NCBI GenBank assembly: GCA_002502705.1
Contig: DAQB01000004.1
Span: forward strand, 1 to 9,407
DNA length: 9,407 nt
From: Thermoplasmatales archaeon UBA582
GTDB lineage: Archaea; Thermoplasmatota; Thermoplasmata; Thermoplasmatales; Thermoplasmataceae
Direction of reading: 5' to 3'
In this document: positions 1 through 6,062 of the stretch, one piece after another
Layout of the letters: each line of letters starts with the position of its first letter
Numbering within the stretch: the stretch's first letter is position 1
The notes under the pieces: generated by a model
What the model saw: only the letters and a program-made list of their open reading frames with translations
Database searches by the model: none
Told to the model about the DNA's origin: nothing
Made by a program: the position numbers and the translations under genes

Positions 1-632
1 ATTCCATAAAGGAAGTAGTGACCAGGCTGATGGATGCAGGCGCCGACGCACATACGGGAGGAGGAGCTGAAATATTTGATCCGGAAGTCAGGAAAGTCAT
101 CACTACGAAAGAGAAGATTTCGGGTGAAAAGTGGCTGGAGGACGCGAAAGAAATACACGCACTCGGTTTCCGTGGCAACTCTACGATAACATATGGCCAC
201 GTCGAAAATTATGATCACATAATAGATCATTTCATCAAACTGCGGGATTGCGAGATTGAACAGCCCGGGATTATTTCAATTATACCGCTGAAATTCAGCC
301 CTGAAAATACACCACTGCTAAGATCTGGCAAAGTCAGGCATGAAGCCTCAGGAGAGAAAGATCTCGATGTGATATCACTGGCGAGGATCATCGCAGGATC
401 TGCGATCAAAAATATAAGTGTATATTGGGTCGCACTCGGAAAACTGGTTTCTCAGGTCGCACTGAGATCGGGTGGCAATGACCTTGTGGGAACTGCTTTC
501 AGCGAAAAGATATTTGGGGCCACTGACAGGAAGGAGAAAACGTTTTCTGAGGAACTCGATTCCATGATACTGGGAGCTGGAAAAATACCTGCGCAGAGGG
601 ACACTTTCTATAATATCATACGGTACTCCTGA
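1..632 (+). CDS. mqnE: Aminofutalosine synthase (MqnE-type radical SAM), C-terminal part; 5' end outside window
   Basis: The reading frame is open from the window edge, so this is the last ~210 residues of a protein that normally has about 370. The GTG at 18 is only an internal valine codon. Family landmarks visible in order are the GGGAEIFDPEVRK stretch, KISGEKWLE, the YGHVEN segment, IIPLKFSPENT, and near the C-terminus YWVALGK, GGNDLVGT and QRDTFYNIIR. These follow the MqnE/MqnC/CofH layout. The PLxFxPENT and NDLxGT wording favours MqnE over MqnC (dehypoxanthine futalosine cyclase). MqnE makes aminodeoxyfutalosine from SAM and an enolpyruvyl-benzoate in the futalosine route to menaquinone, in the cytoplasm. 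The CxxxCxxC cluster motif lies upstream of the window and cannot be checked. The gene ends 4 bp from the convergent MFS gene. Confidence 0.85.
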   Translation, partial: SIKEVVTRLMDAGADAHTGGGAEIFDPEVRKVITTKEKISGEKWLEDAKEIHALGFRGNSTITYGHVENYDHIIDHFIKLRDCEIEQPGIISIIPLKFSPENTPLLRSGKVRHEASGEKDLDVISLARIIAGSAIKNISVYWVALGKLVSQVALRSGGNDLVGTAFSEKIFGATDRKEKTFSEELDSMILGAGKIPAQRDTFYNIIRYS

Positions 633-636
633 TATC

Positions 637-1791
637 TTATCCACGGAAATTCCTGCCGGCGATTAATACTGAAAGTCCACCGATAACCGCGACGCTTGCG
701 GCGTACAGGTATGAATATTCTGGAGATATCAGGTAAAGAAGTCCTACTATAATATTTCCTGAAAACATACCAATGCTCCTGAAGAATGAAAGCTTCCCCA
801 TTGCGGTTCCAGCCTTTGATCCACGAACTATCCTTGAAACAATTGATGGCTCAAACGTCTCTATCGCTGATGTACCCAGGCCCAGGATCAGTGCCGATAG
901 ATAGAAGTATTCAAAAGCGGCATGTAGAAACAGGATCAGGAATATACCAAGTGCTGCAAATCCTGAGAGGATATAACCAAACAGCCCAAGAATCGGGATT
1001 TCTCTTCTAGCCCGGATCCTGCTGTAAATAAATCCACCGGCTGCCGATGTTCCCATGAAGATCGGATAAACAAGGAGACCATAAAGAATAGACGAAGACA
1101 CCTGTGCAGCGGTTAGTATAGGGAAACCTACGCTGTAGTAGCTGAAACCGAAAAGGGCAGTTGCAAAGAGTATACTGTAATATGTTTGCCCGGCAGATTT
1201 TTCAACGGGTCTGTTCTCATCCACTGTCTCCCTTTTTGTTTTCCTTGTAAGAGAAATCAGAATGGTAGAAACTATCAGCGGTATAATAGAGACAAGAAAT
1301 ATCAAGGAAAATGAGATACCAACGTAATACATTGTAATAAGAAAAACAGAGGCTATTACACCACCGCCAACGTCCAGACCATGCAGGAGGCCGAATGCAT
1401 TTGTTCTTTCCTCTCTGCTTGTTGATTCTACCATGAGTATCCTTCTTGGCGGTGAACGGAAATTCCTGGCCCACCATCCTGATACGTATAAAGAACCGGC
1501 AGTCGCGTAATTCCTTAAGATTCCTGTGAACGAAAGAATGGGAATCAGTGAATTTCCGATTATAGAAAGTTTTTTTGGATCAAACCTGTCTGCCAGCTTC
1601 CCTCCTATGTAAGAGAAGACTGAACCTATGCCATAACTGAATGCCTCAATCAATGCGAATGCCCATATTGGTGCATGAAGAACAAGAACAAGAAAGACGG
1701 AGAGGCCACCGACAACTATCTGGTAACCCATATCTGCAAAGAAGGCTGAAAACGAAAGAAGGTATACGTTTACATGGAAGCGCCTTGCCAT
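637..1791 (-). CDS. Major facilitator superfamily permease, 384 aa
   Basis: This is a hydrophobic protein of the usual MFS length with about twelve membrane segments in two halves. A central polar, charged loop (around residues 188-203, RKTKRETVDENRPVEKS) separates the halves. The MFS motif A between helices 2 and 3 is readable as GGKLADRFDPKK at residues 63-74, including the conserved Asp68-Arg69. The substrate cannot be told from sequence; drug/metabolite efflux or uptake are both possible. The ATG at 1789-1791 is chosen because a TATA-like TTTTAAAA lies ~25 bp upstream, which predicts a leaderless mRNA, and no Shine-Dalgarno is present. It converges on mqnE with only 4 bp between the stops, so the two transcripts must overlap or end very sharply. 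Confidence 0.9.
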   Translation of the reverse strand: MARRFHVNVYLLSFSAFFADMGYQIVVGGLSVFLVLVLHAPIWAFALIEAFSYGIGSVFSYIGGKLADRFDPKKLSIIGNSLIPILSFTGILRNYATAGSLYVSGWWARNFRSPPRRILMVESTSREERTNAFGLLHGLDVGGGVIASVFLITMYYVGISFSLIFLVSIIPLIVSTILISLTRKTKRETVDENRPVEKSAGQTYYSILFATALFGFSYYSVGFPILTAAQVSSSILYGLLVYPIFMGTSAAGGFIYSRIRARREIPILGLFGYILSGFAALGIFLILFLHAAFEYFYLSALILGLGTSAIETFEPSIVSRIVRGSKAGTAMGKLSFFRSIGMFSGNIIVGLLYLISPEYSYLYAASVAVIGGLSVLIAGRNFRG

Positions 1792-1811
1792 CGGGACAGA
1801 ATTTTCGTATC

Positions 1812-1819
1812 TTTTAAAA
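1812..1819 (-). promoter_or_regulatory. TATA-box-like element of the 637-1791 MFS gene
   Basis: TTTTAAAA is centred about 25 bp upstream of the first base of the ATG at 1791. That is the archaeal TATA-to-start spacing and predicts transcription beginning at or next to the start codon. Confidence 0.55.
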
Positions 1820-1933
1820 CACTGCCGATCCCTGAGTCATTTATAACGCCACCTATCGATCTTGATAGAATTATGAAGAGCAATAATTAGTTTGGCTGCA
1901 TGAATTCCAAATTTTGTCGAAAGCAACGAAGGT

Positions 1934-2009
1934 TCTTTGTTATAACTATTTAAAAAAATGACATTTGAAAACTCTTTGTTATAGTTAACTGAACTGTATA
2001 ACTGTTATA
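1934..2009. repeat. Cluster of TATAAC/GTTATA repeats and palindromes
   Basis: The 11-mer TCTTTGTTATA occurs twice in direct orientation, at 1934-1944 and 1973-1983 (39 bp period). The first copy continues into the 8 bp palindrome GTTATAAC (1939-1946). A third unit, TATAAC-T-GTTATA at 1997-2009, is a perfect 6-1-6 inverted repeat. Such clustered dyads can be operator sites, but low-complexity AT sequence can also produce them by chance. It lies 143 or more bp upstream of the MFS start. Confidence 0.4.
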
Positions 2010-2076
2010 TCATAATTTGTTAATGATTTATAATTATACAGGCTACAATTTTCAACAATACCTAAAATTATGAGAT

Positions 2077-2835
2077 TCAGTAACTTGCGGTCATTTCGCC
2101 CAAAGTCAAATTAGAGTCTGGAAGTATGCTTATTCCTGAAAACGCAAGCCCAAGAGATGTGTAGGATGCATGAAAACCGTTAAATGTCAGTTCTCCACCT
2201 GCCAAGATCCCTTCCATTGAGTACCAGTTCAATGTGATGTTGACTCCACTGCCCCAGGCTGCGGCGAACAAACAGGAGTTATGTAAATTGTAATTCTCAG
2301 TAAAGTTATGTGGCTCCGGGGTAATTGTGGTATTTACAGGATTATTGGGGTTTCCCTGTGACAAAGTTATATTTGCGATCTTGTTGAATTCTGCATTGAA
2401 TCCCATGCTTACCTGCTGCTCCTGTGGCAATCTGTTGAAAATAGAAATTATTTCAGTGAAGTTCCCTGGATTCAGGATGTAGTGAACGTTGACTACAAAA
2501 GAGCTAAAATTTACACATTCATTTGCAATCCCAGCGGATTCGTTGTAGAATGCCTTGTCACAGACTGTTACAAACCGACCGGGTGAAGGGTAAAAATGCA
2601 GAAACATGCCCTGCCCATTGTTTTGACTGTAAAGAACTGCCGTCGCAGATCCGGTGATGTTAGCTGAGGTATTTCCAGATCTCATTGTTCCTGCATTAAA
2701 GTCGTAGGGCGGAAATGGAGGCAATTGAGAAGACTTTGAGTTCTGGATCATGGATTCTCTTATAATCAATATCCCAGCCGTGATAATAATTATGGAAATC
2801 AAGACTGCAATGATTGCCTTTGTATTCCTGTTCAT
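2077..2835 (-). CDS. Membrane-anchored extracytoplasmic glycoprotein candidate, 252 aa, unknown function
   Basis: I do not recognise a family. Residues 7-25 form a single strongly hydrophobic helix after a short basic start (MNRNTK), which suits an N-terminal anchor or uncleaved signal with the rest outside the cell. The remainder is polar, poor in lysine and rich in Asn, Ser, Thr and aromatic residues. Ten N-x-S/T sequons are visible (Asn 55, 59, 98, 109, 125, 155, 168, 177, 199, 242), typical of heavily N-glycosylated archaeal surface proteins. Three cysteines (92, 107, 188) could allow one disulfide. It is the second gene of an operon, 13 bp after the stop of the upstream similar-style gene. 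The intervening AGGTGAT complements the archaeal 16S 3' end and supports the ATG at 2835. Confidence 0.75.
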   Translation of the reverse strand: MNRNTKAIIAVLISIIIITAGILIIRESMIQNSKSSQLPPFPPYDFNAGTMRSGNTSANITGSATAVLYSQNNGQGMFLHFYPSPGRFVTVCDKAFYNESAGIANECVNFSSFVVNVHYILNPGNFTEIISIFNRLPQEQQVSMGFNAEFNKIANITLSQGNPNNPVNTTITPEPHNFTENYNLHNSCLFAAAWGSGVNITLNWYSMEGILAGGELTFNGFHASYTSLGLAFSGISILPDSNLTLGEMTASY

Positions 2836-2836
2836 C

Positions 2837-2844
2837 CATCACCT
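2837..2844 (-). promoter_or_regulatory. Shine-Dalgarno site of the 2077-2835 gene
   Basis: On the minus strand the 13 bp gap reads ATGAAGGTGATGG directly before the ATG. AGGTGAT is a perfect 7-base match to the anti-SD AUCACCU of archaeal 16S rRNA, although its spacing to the start is very short. It indicates translation of this second gene from a polycistronic mRNA. Confidence 0.6.
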
Positions 2845-2848
2845 TCAT

Positions 2849-3622
2849 TCATATAGGTGGAACACCGCCGCTTGAAATACATATTCCAGAATAAGACCAT
2901 GTGGCCTGCGTATTGGAATTATATGGTCCAGTCATAAGTTCCATGGAATCAACACCCGGTGCAACAGTTATCATTTCATAAACTATAAGATTCTGTGACT
3001 GGATCTGCTGCCATGAGAGTGTTCCGCTGTCCTGGTAAGAGTCAAAGAATTGGATGCCATAAGCCGAATAGCTATTAGAAACAAGGTAATTTCCAAAATC
3101 CGGTAGGTTGCTGCTATTATGCGAGTAAACAAAACTGCCAGATCTCATGAAACTCGCCTGGCGGAATGAGATATTGAATAGTATATACATTCCGGAAGTC
3201 GGCGGAATAACGTAATCTAACTCCAATCCATTAAAAGCACTGAAAATATAAGTCACAGTGCCTTCGCTATAGTTATCTACAACCCCCACGGTATTCTGAA
3301 CATTGTTATCGATTCTTTTGACACAATGAGATACCGGTACCTCCTGTAAAAATTTATTCCTGTTTAAGGTAAAAACTGACAAATGAAATCCCAGAAAAAA
3401 CTCCCCGTTTGAAAGTGAGATGTTGTTGCCGCCATTGAATGTAAAATAATAACCATTCATTGAGTAGGTCGACACGTTCAGGTTGGAAGCATTGCTGATT
3501 GATTTATGAGATTGAGAGTTCTGTGAGCTATGCGAATGTATCCAGACTGAGAAACCTAAGAGGATAATGGCTGATACAGCAATTACCATGATCTTCTTGT
3601 TAAATTCAGGTTTTCCAGACAT
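2849..3622 (-). CDS. Membrane-anchored extracytoplasmic glycoprotein candidate, 257 aa, unknown function
   Basis: No family is recognised. A basic start (MSGKPEFNKK) precedes one hydrophobic helix at about residues 11-28, then a Ser/Asn/His-rich linker (29-50) and a beta-rich, aromatic, Asn/Ser-rich outer domain. Six N-x-S/T sequons are visible (Asn 44, 49, 67, 117, 150, 169). Two cysteines (100 and 248) could pair as a disulfide. It is the first gene of a two-gene operon. A textbook TATA box sits 25 bp before the ATG at 3622, so the mRNA is probably leaderless. The overall architecture matches the downstream 252-residue protein (short anchor, linker, sequon-rich body), but I see no clear sequence similarity between the two. 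They may form a surface complex; that is inference from pairing only. Confidence 0.75.
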   Translation of the reverse strand: MSGKPEFNKKIMVIAVSAIILLGFSVWIHSHSSQNSQSHKSISNASNLNVSTYSMNGYYFTFNGGNNISLSNGEFFLGFHLSVFTLNRNKFLQEVPVSHCVKRIDNNVQNTVGVVDNYSEGTVTYIFSAFNGLELDYVIPPTSGMYILFNISFRQASFMRSGSFVYSHNSSNLPDFGNYLVSNSYSAYGIQFFDSYQDSGTLSWQQIQSQNLIVYEMITVAPGVDSMELMTGPYNSNTQATWSYSGICISSGGVPPI

Positions 3623-3642
3623 TTAAGACACTAAGGATCTAC

Positions 3643-3650
3643 TATATAAA
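3643..3650 (-). promoter_or_regulatory. TATA box of the surface-protein operon
   Basis: TTTATATA on the minus strand is centred 24-25 bp upstream of the ATG at 3622, the expected archaeal spacing for a leaderless transcript. No Shine-Dalgarno precedes this start. Confidence 0.7.
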
Positions 3651-3748
3651 AAATTTATGCAATTATGAAATATCAAAGTTCTATTCCACCTCACACATTA
3701 ATAAAATTAGCTGCATCTGACAGGTTGGGATATTTTTGAAACTGAATG

Positions 3749-3785
3749 AAAGTGATTAAATAAATGACAATATCTAAATCACTTT
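3749..3785. repeat. Perfect 9 bp inverted repeat with 19 nt loop
   Basis: AAAGTGATT at 3749-3757 is matched exactly by AATCACTTT at 3777-3785. It lies in the 238 bp spacer downstream of the 3861-4409 gene and ~127 bp upstream of the surface-protein operon. It could form an RNA hairpin in the 3' region of the former or be a two-half operator for the latter. No T-run follows that would make it an obvious terminator. Confidence 0.5.
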
Positions 3786-3860
3786 TGATCTAAAGCCGTA
3801 TCTTATGAGAATGAATGCCAGGTTAAATCTAAAAGTGTCTGTGGGTCCCAGAATAAGTGA

Positions 3861-4409
3861 CTAAGTGATGATAAATTTACCTTCATCCTTTCTTATGAGA
3901 CCAGAATATATGCCCCATTCAATAAGCATAACCTCTATGTCGTGATGGCCGGTGGGAGAATTAAATGTCTGTACTCCGCGTGATTCGAGCTCCTCCAGAA
4001 GCTGTTCAATATCGAATTCCCGGAGTTCAATGGCAGTCTTGAAAGGTTCCACATTCTTAAGTGACTCCTTGATTATCTCCTTTCTTCTTTTGATGCTTGA
4101 AGAGATTAATTCCTTCCCTAATACTGTTGAAGAAAGGTCACCAGACTCAAGGTTTACAAAACCTATCCTTGCTGCAGTGAATACAATCGGCATCAGTTCA
4201 TCCAGATCGACTTCCATTTCTTTCTCCAGCTGGTATAAATCAGCCTTTCCCTCAAATATATTATTCAGTACATAAAGAAGACCGATAAGATCTGCCATTC
4301 TTGATTGCGGGTCTACGACTTCAGTCAATTTTATATCTCCATGCATTTGAATAACTTTGGGCTTGAGTTCCCGAATTTTCCTGTGATATAAGACCAAACC
4401 TAAATCCAT
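3861..4409 (-). CDS. Stand-alone AAA-associated (ABC-ATPase C-terminal) domain protein, ~182 aa
   Basis: The part from DPQSRMADLIGLLYVL onward to the C-terminus resembles the C-terminal AAA-associated domain (Pfam AAA_assoc_C) usually fused behind the ATPase of NitT/TauT-type ABC transporters. Matching signs are DLYQLEKEMEVDLDELMPIV, GFVNLESGD, the xLGxEL step followed by RRKEIIKESL, and the closing IEWGIYSGLIRKDEGKFII. There are no Walker A/B or ABC signature motifs and no ATPase gene nearby, so this is a solo domain, cytoplasmic by appearance. I prefer the ATG at 4407-4409, which has AGGA five bases upstream. An in-frame TTG at 4451 would add 14 residues. It is divergent from an MFS permease across a short shared promoter region. 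Role unknown; a sensor or regulator is possible. Confidence 0.75.
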   Translation of the reverse strand: MDLGLVLYHRKIRELKPKVIQMHGDIKLTEVVDPQSRMADLIGLLYVLNNIFEGKADLYQLEKEMEVDLDELMPIVFTAARIGFVNLESGDLSSTVLGKELISSSIKRRKEIIKESLKNVEPFKTAIELREFDIEQLLEELESRGVQTFNSPTGHHDIEVMLIEWGIYSGLIRKDEGKFIIT

Positions 4410-4477
4410 GCGTTTCCTGCCTTGAATCAAACATGCCGTATAACATCGCAAATTCTTGATACCGATAATTTGTCCGG

Positions 4478-4485
4478 GATTTAAG
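4478..4485 (-). promoter_or_regulatory. Candidate BRE/TATA of the AAA-associated domain gene
   Basis: The minus strand reads GGAAATGCTTAAATCC. A purine-rich BRE-like GGAAATG is followed by the TATA-like CTTAAATC. Transcription would start near 4456, giving a ~47 nt leader to the ATG at 4409, or nearly none if the TTG at 4451 is used. Confidence 0.45.
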
Positions 4486-4537
4486 CATTTCCTATTTCCT
4501 CTTGCTATGTTGCTGGCAAGATTTGCTTGTTAAAACA

Positions 4538-4552
4538 AAAAGTTCAACTTTT
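4538..4552. promoter_or_regulatory. 15 bp palindrome, candidate operator in the divergent promoter region
   Basis: AAAAGTT-C-AACTTTT is a perfect 7-1-7 dyad. Its right arm overlaps the TATA-like TTTTATTT of the MFS gene at 4580. A protein bound here would block the BRE/TATA region, and the site also lies ~55-65 bp upstream of the likely TATA of the divergent gene. Confidence 0.45.
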
Positions 4553-4556
4553 ATTT
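4549..4556 (+). promoter_or_regulatory. TATA-box-like element of the 4580-5749 MFS gene
   Basis: TTTTATTT is centred about 27 bp before the GTG at 4580. This fits a leaderless or near-leaderless transcript. It overlaps the right arm of the 4538-4552 palindrome. Confidence 0.5.
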
Positions 4557-4579
4557 GATTATTTCTCGACAGGTAATAT

Positions 4580-5749
4580 GTGTTAAATTTTCATAGAGGG
4601 TCAATTTATCTAAACAGGACTATTTACGGGATTGACTGGTTTGTCATTGCTCCGTCACTCGTATACGTTGCAACTTCATTGCGCCTTTCCGTAATAGAGA
4701 TCGGTTTGATTACAACCGGATTTTACATTGGCCTCGTACCTTCCCAGTTGATCAGTGGGGTTCTTTCGAGAAAATTTGGAAGTAAATTAATTTCCTTCAC
4801 AGGTATGTTATTGCTTGGATTTTTTACTTTCTTAACAGCGTACTCTCAAAATTTTTATGAAATTTTCTGGTTCAGGATCGCCTGCGGCATAGGTTCATCG
4901 CTTTTTTCTTCACCTGCGCTTTCTAGGCTTTCTGAGTTCATGACGAAGGATGCAACCGGTAATGGCGTAGGGTTATACAATTCATTTTTCAATGTTGGTG
5001 CAGCTATAGGTTTTGGTGGATTAGCTTTCGCAGATGCATATATTGGCTGGAGAGTCTCACTGGAAATGTTAGGACTTGTCTCAATGGGAGCTGCACTTCT
5101 CCTTATTCAACAGAAAAGCGTAAGAGAGATTCCAGCAAATAATTCAGGGATTGTTTCCTCGTCGGGAAGATCGAATGTTGTTTTATTGATTGTTATATCA
5201 GTTTCACTTGTACTCGCATCCATAACTGAAGCTGTTGTGGGGCAGCTTTTTGTATATTATTCCGTGGTATACATTAAGGTTGGTCTTTACATTGCAAGCA
5301 CTGCGCTTTCCGCATACTGGATAGCGGGCATATTTGGAGCTTTGTTGTTTGGCAGGTTGAGTCACTTATTTTTCAAGCGGAAGATAAATTTCATCGCTCC
5401 TGTCTTATTACTCGCACTTTCGTATTTTATTGTGTCATATATTGAAGGCAGCATAGAGCTCTTTCTTGTTTCGATTACCATGGGATTCCTCAGTAATGGT
5501 ATACTTTCGATATTATATTTGTCGGTTATAAGAATGACGCACAACTCCGATAAGACCTCGCTATACTTGGGCATCAACAATTTCACCCAGAAGGTAATTG
5601 CCCTTGGAGCGCCATCGTTGTTCGCCATCCTTTCTGTCTTATATTCGTTCAAGATTTCATGGATAACATTGGCGTTGATCGGGATAGTCCCGGTCCTGGT
5701 ATTACTTGTAACAGGAAAATTTCCGTGTTTAGAAATCTTCAATGTTTAA
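4580..5749 (+). CDS. Major facilitator superfamily permease, 389 aa
   Basis: This is a hydrophobic protein of normal MFS length with about twelve predicted membrane helices and a polar central loop around residues 180-197. MFS landmarks are a motif A-like SGVLSRKFGSK at residues 59-69, where Arg64 stands where the family usually has Asp. A helix-4 signature FRIACGIGSS around residues 98-107 and a motif C-like VGLYNSFFNVGAAIGFGG around 134-151 also fit. Substrate unknown. The start is GTG at 4580, with AGGT six bases upstream and a TATA-like box at the leaderless distance. An ATG at 4578 is out of frame. It is divergent from the AAA-associated domain gene and shares its promoter region, which hints at joint regulation. 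It is unlike the MFS at 637-1791 except for the general fold. Confidence 0.88.
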   Translation: MLNFHRGSIYLNRTIYGIDWFVIAPSLVYVATSLRLSVIEIGLITTGFYIGLVPSQLISGVLSRKFGSKLISFTGMLLLGFFTFLTAYSQNFYEIFWFRIACGIGSSLFSSPALSRLSEFMTKDATGNGVGLYNSFFNVGAAIGFGGLAFADAYIGWRVSLEMLGLVSMGAALLLIQQKSVREIPANNSGIVSSSGRSNVVLLIVISVSLVLASITEAVVGQLFVYYSVVYIKVGLYIASTALSAYWIAGIFGALLFGRLSHLFFKRKINFIAPVLLLALSYFIVSYIEGSIELFLVSITMGFLSNGILSILYLSVIRMTHNSDKTSLYLGINNFTQKVIALGAPSLFAILSVLYSFKISWITLALIGIVPVLVLLVTGKFPCLEIFNV

Positions 5750-6062
5750 TATGATTTGCCTCTGGAAATAATCATATTTATCTATTTTAATGCCGAGACG
5801 AGGTATTTATCAATGGCCATAAATAAAGTAAATATCAGCATAAAAGGAATAATACTGCATAGATAAGATCATTAGGAACAAGCAATCGGGAAAAATCTGT
5901 GGATTCCGCTGCACCATATTCCATTTTGATCTGCATAACACATGAAATTAATAATTAAGTGCCTAAAATAGCAGTTTTGACTCAAACTTCAAGTGTTTCT
6001 TCAATAAAAGGAGCCTAATAGGTTACCTCATATCCTGATATTTCAGTAATCACTCTAAATTT
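5750..6062. other. Intergenic spacer, no convincing gene
   Basis: This 313 bp AT-rich stretch separates the MFS and radical SAM genes, both on the plus strand. It contains a small palindrome TTAATAATTAA (5946-5956) and an 18-codon open frame at 5813-5866 without supporting features. The probable promoter of the radical SAM gene lies at its right end. Confidence 0.6.
6036..6043 (+). promoter_or_regulatory. Weak TATA-like element before the radical SAM gene
   Basis: TGATATTT is centred ~23 bp before the ATG at 6063, roughly the leaderless spacing. There is no Shine-Dalgarno near that ATG, which supports a leaderless start, but the box itself is a poor match. Confidence 0.3.

Larger units (their letters stand above)
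1792..2076. other. AT-rich intergenic spacer, no convincing gene
   Basis: This 285 bp stretch lies between two minus-strand units. It holds the MFS promoter at its left end and a cluster of TATAAC/GTTATA units at 1934-2009. The only open frames are very short (for example 17 codons from 1900) and lack coding signs. The 3' end of the surface-protein operon lies at the right; no strong hairpin or T-run terminator is visible there. Confidence 0.6.

Noticed and set aside
1900..1953. 17-codon frame (MNSKFCRKQRR...) in the spacer, basic and possibly DNA-binding
   Set aside because: It is too short, has no ribosome site or promoter at the right distance, and its end overlaps the repeat cluster.
2077..3622. 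The two surface proteins as recent tandem duplicates
   Set aside because: They share architecture and sequon richness, but no alignable sequence blocks, and cysteine number and spacing differ.
3952..4275. 107-codon plus-strand frame opposite the AAA-associated domain gene
   Set aside because: It is a Ser-rich shadow of a gene with clear family similarity on the other strand.
4501..4520. CTTGC...GCAAG inverted repeat as a second operator in the divergent region
   Set aside because: It has only five base pairs with a 10 nt gap, which is expected by chance; the 4538-4552 dyad is far stronger.
5813..5866. 18-codon open frame (MAINKVNISIKG...) upstream of the radical SAM gene, considered as a precursor peptide
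   Set aside because: It lacks Cys, a leader-core pattern or a Shine-Dalgarno, and short frames of this size are expected by chance in 313 bp of AT-rich DNA.
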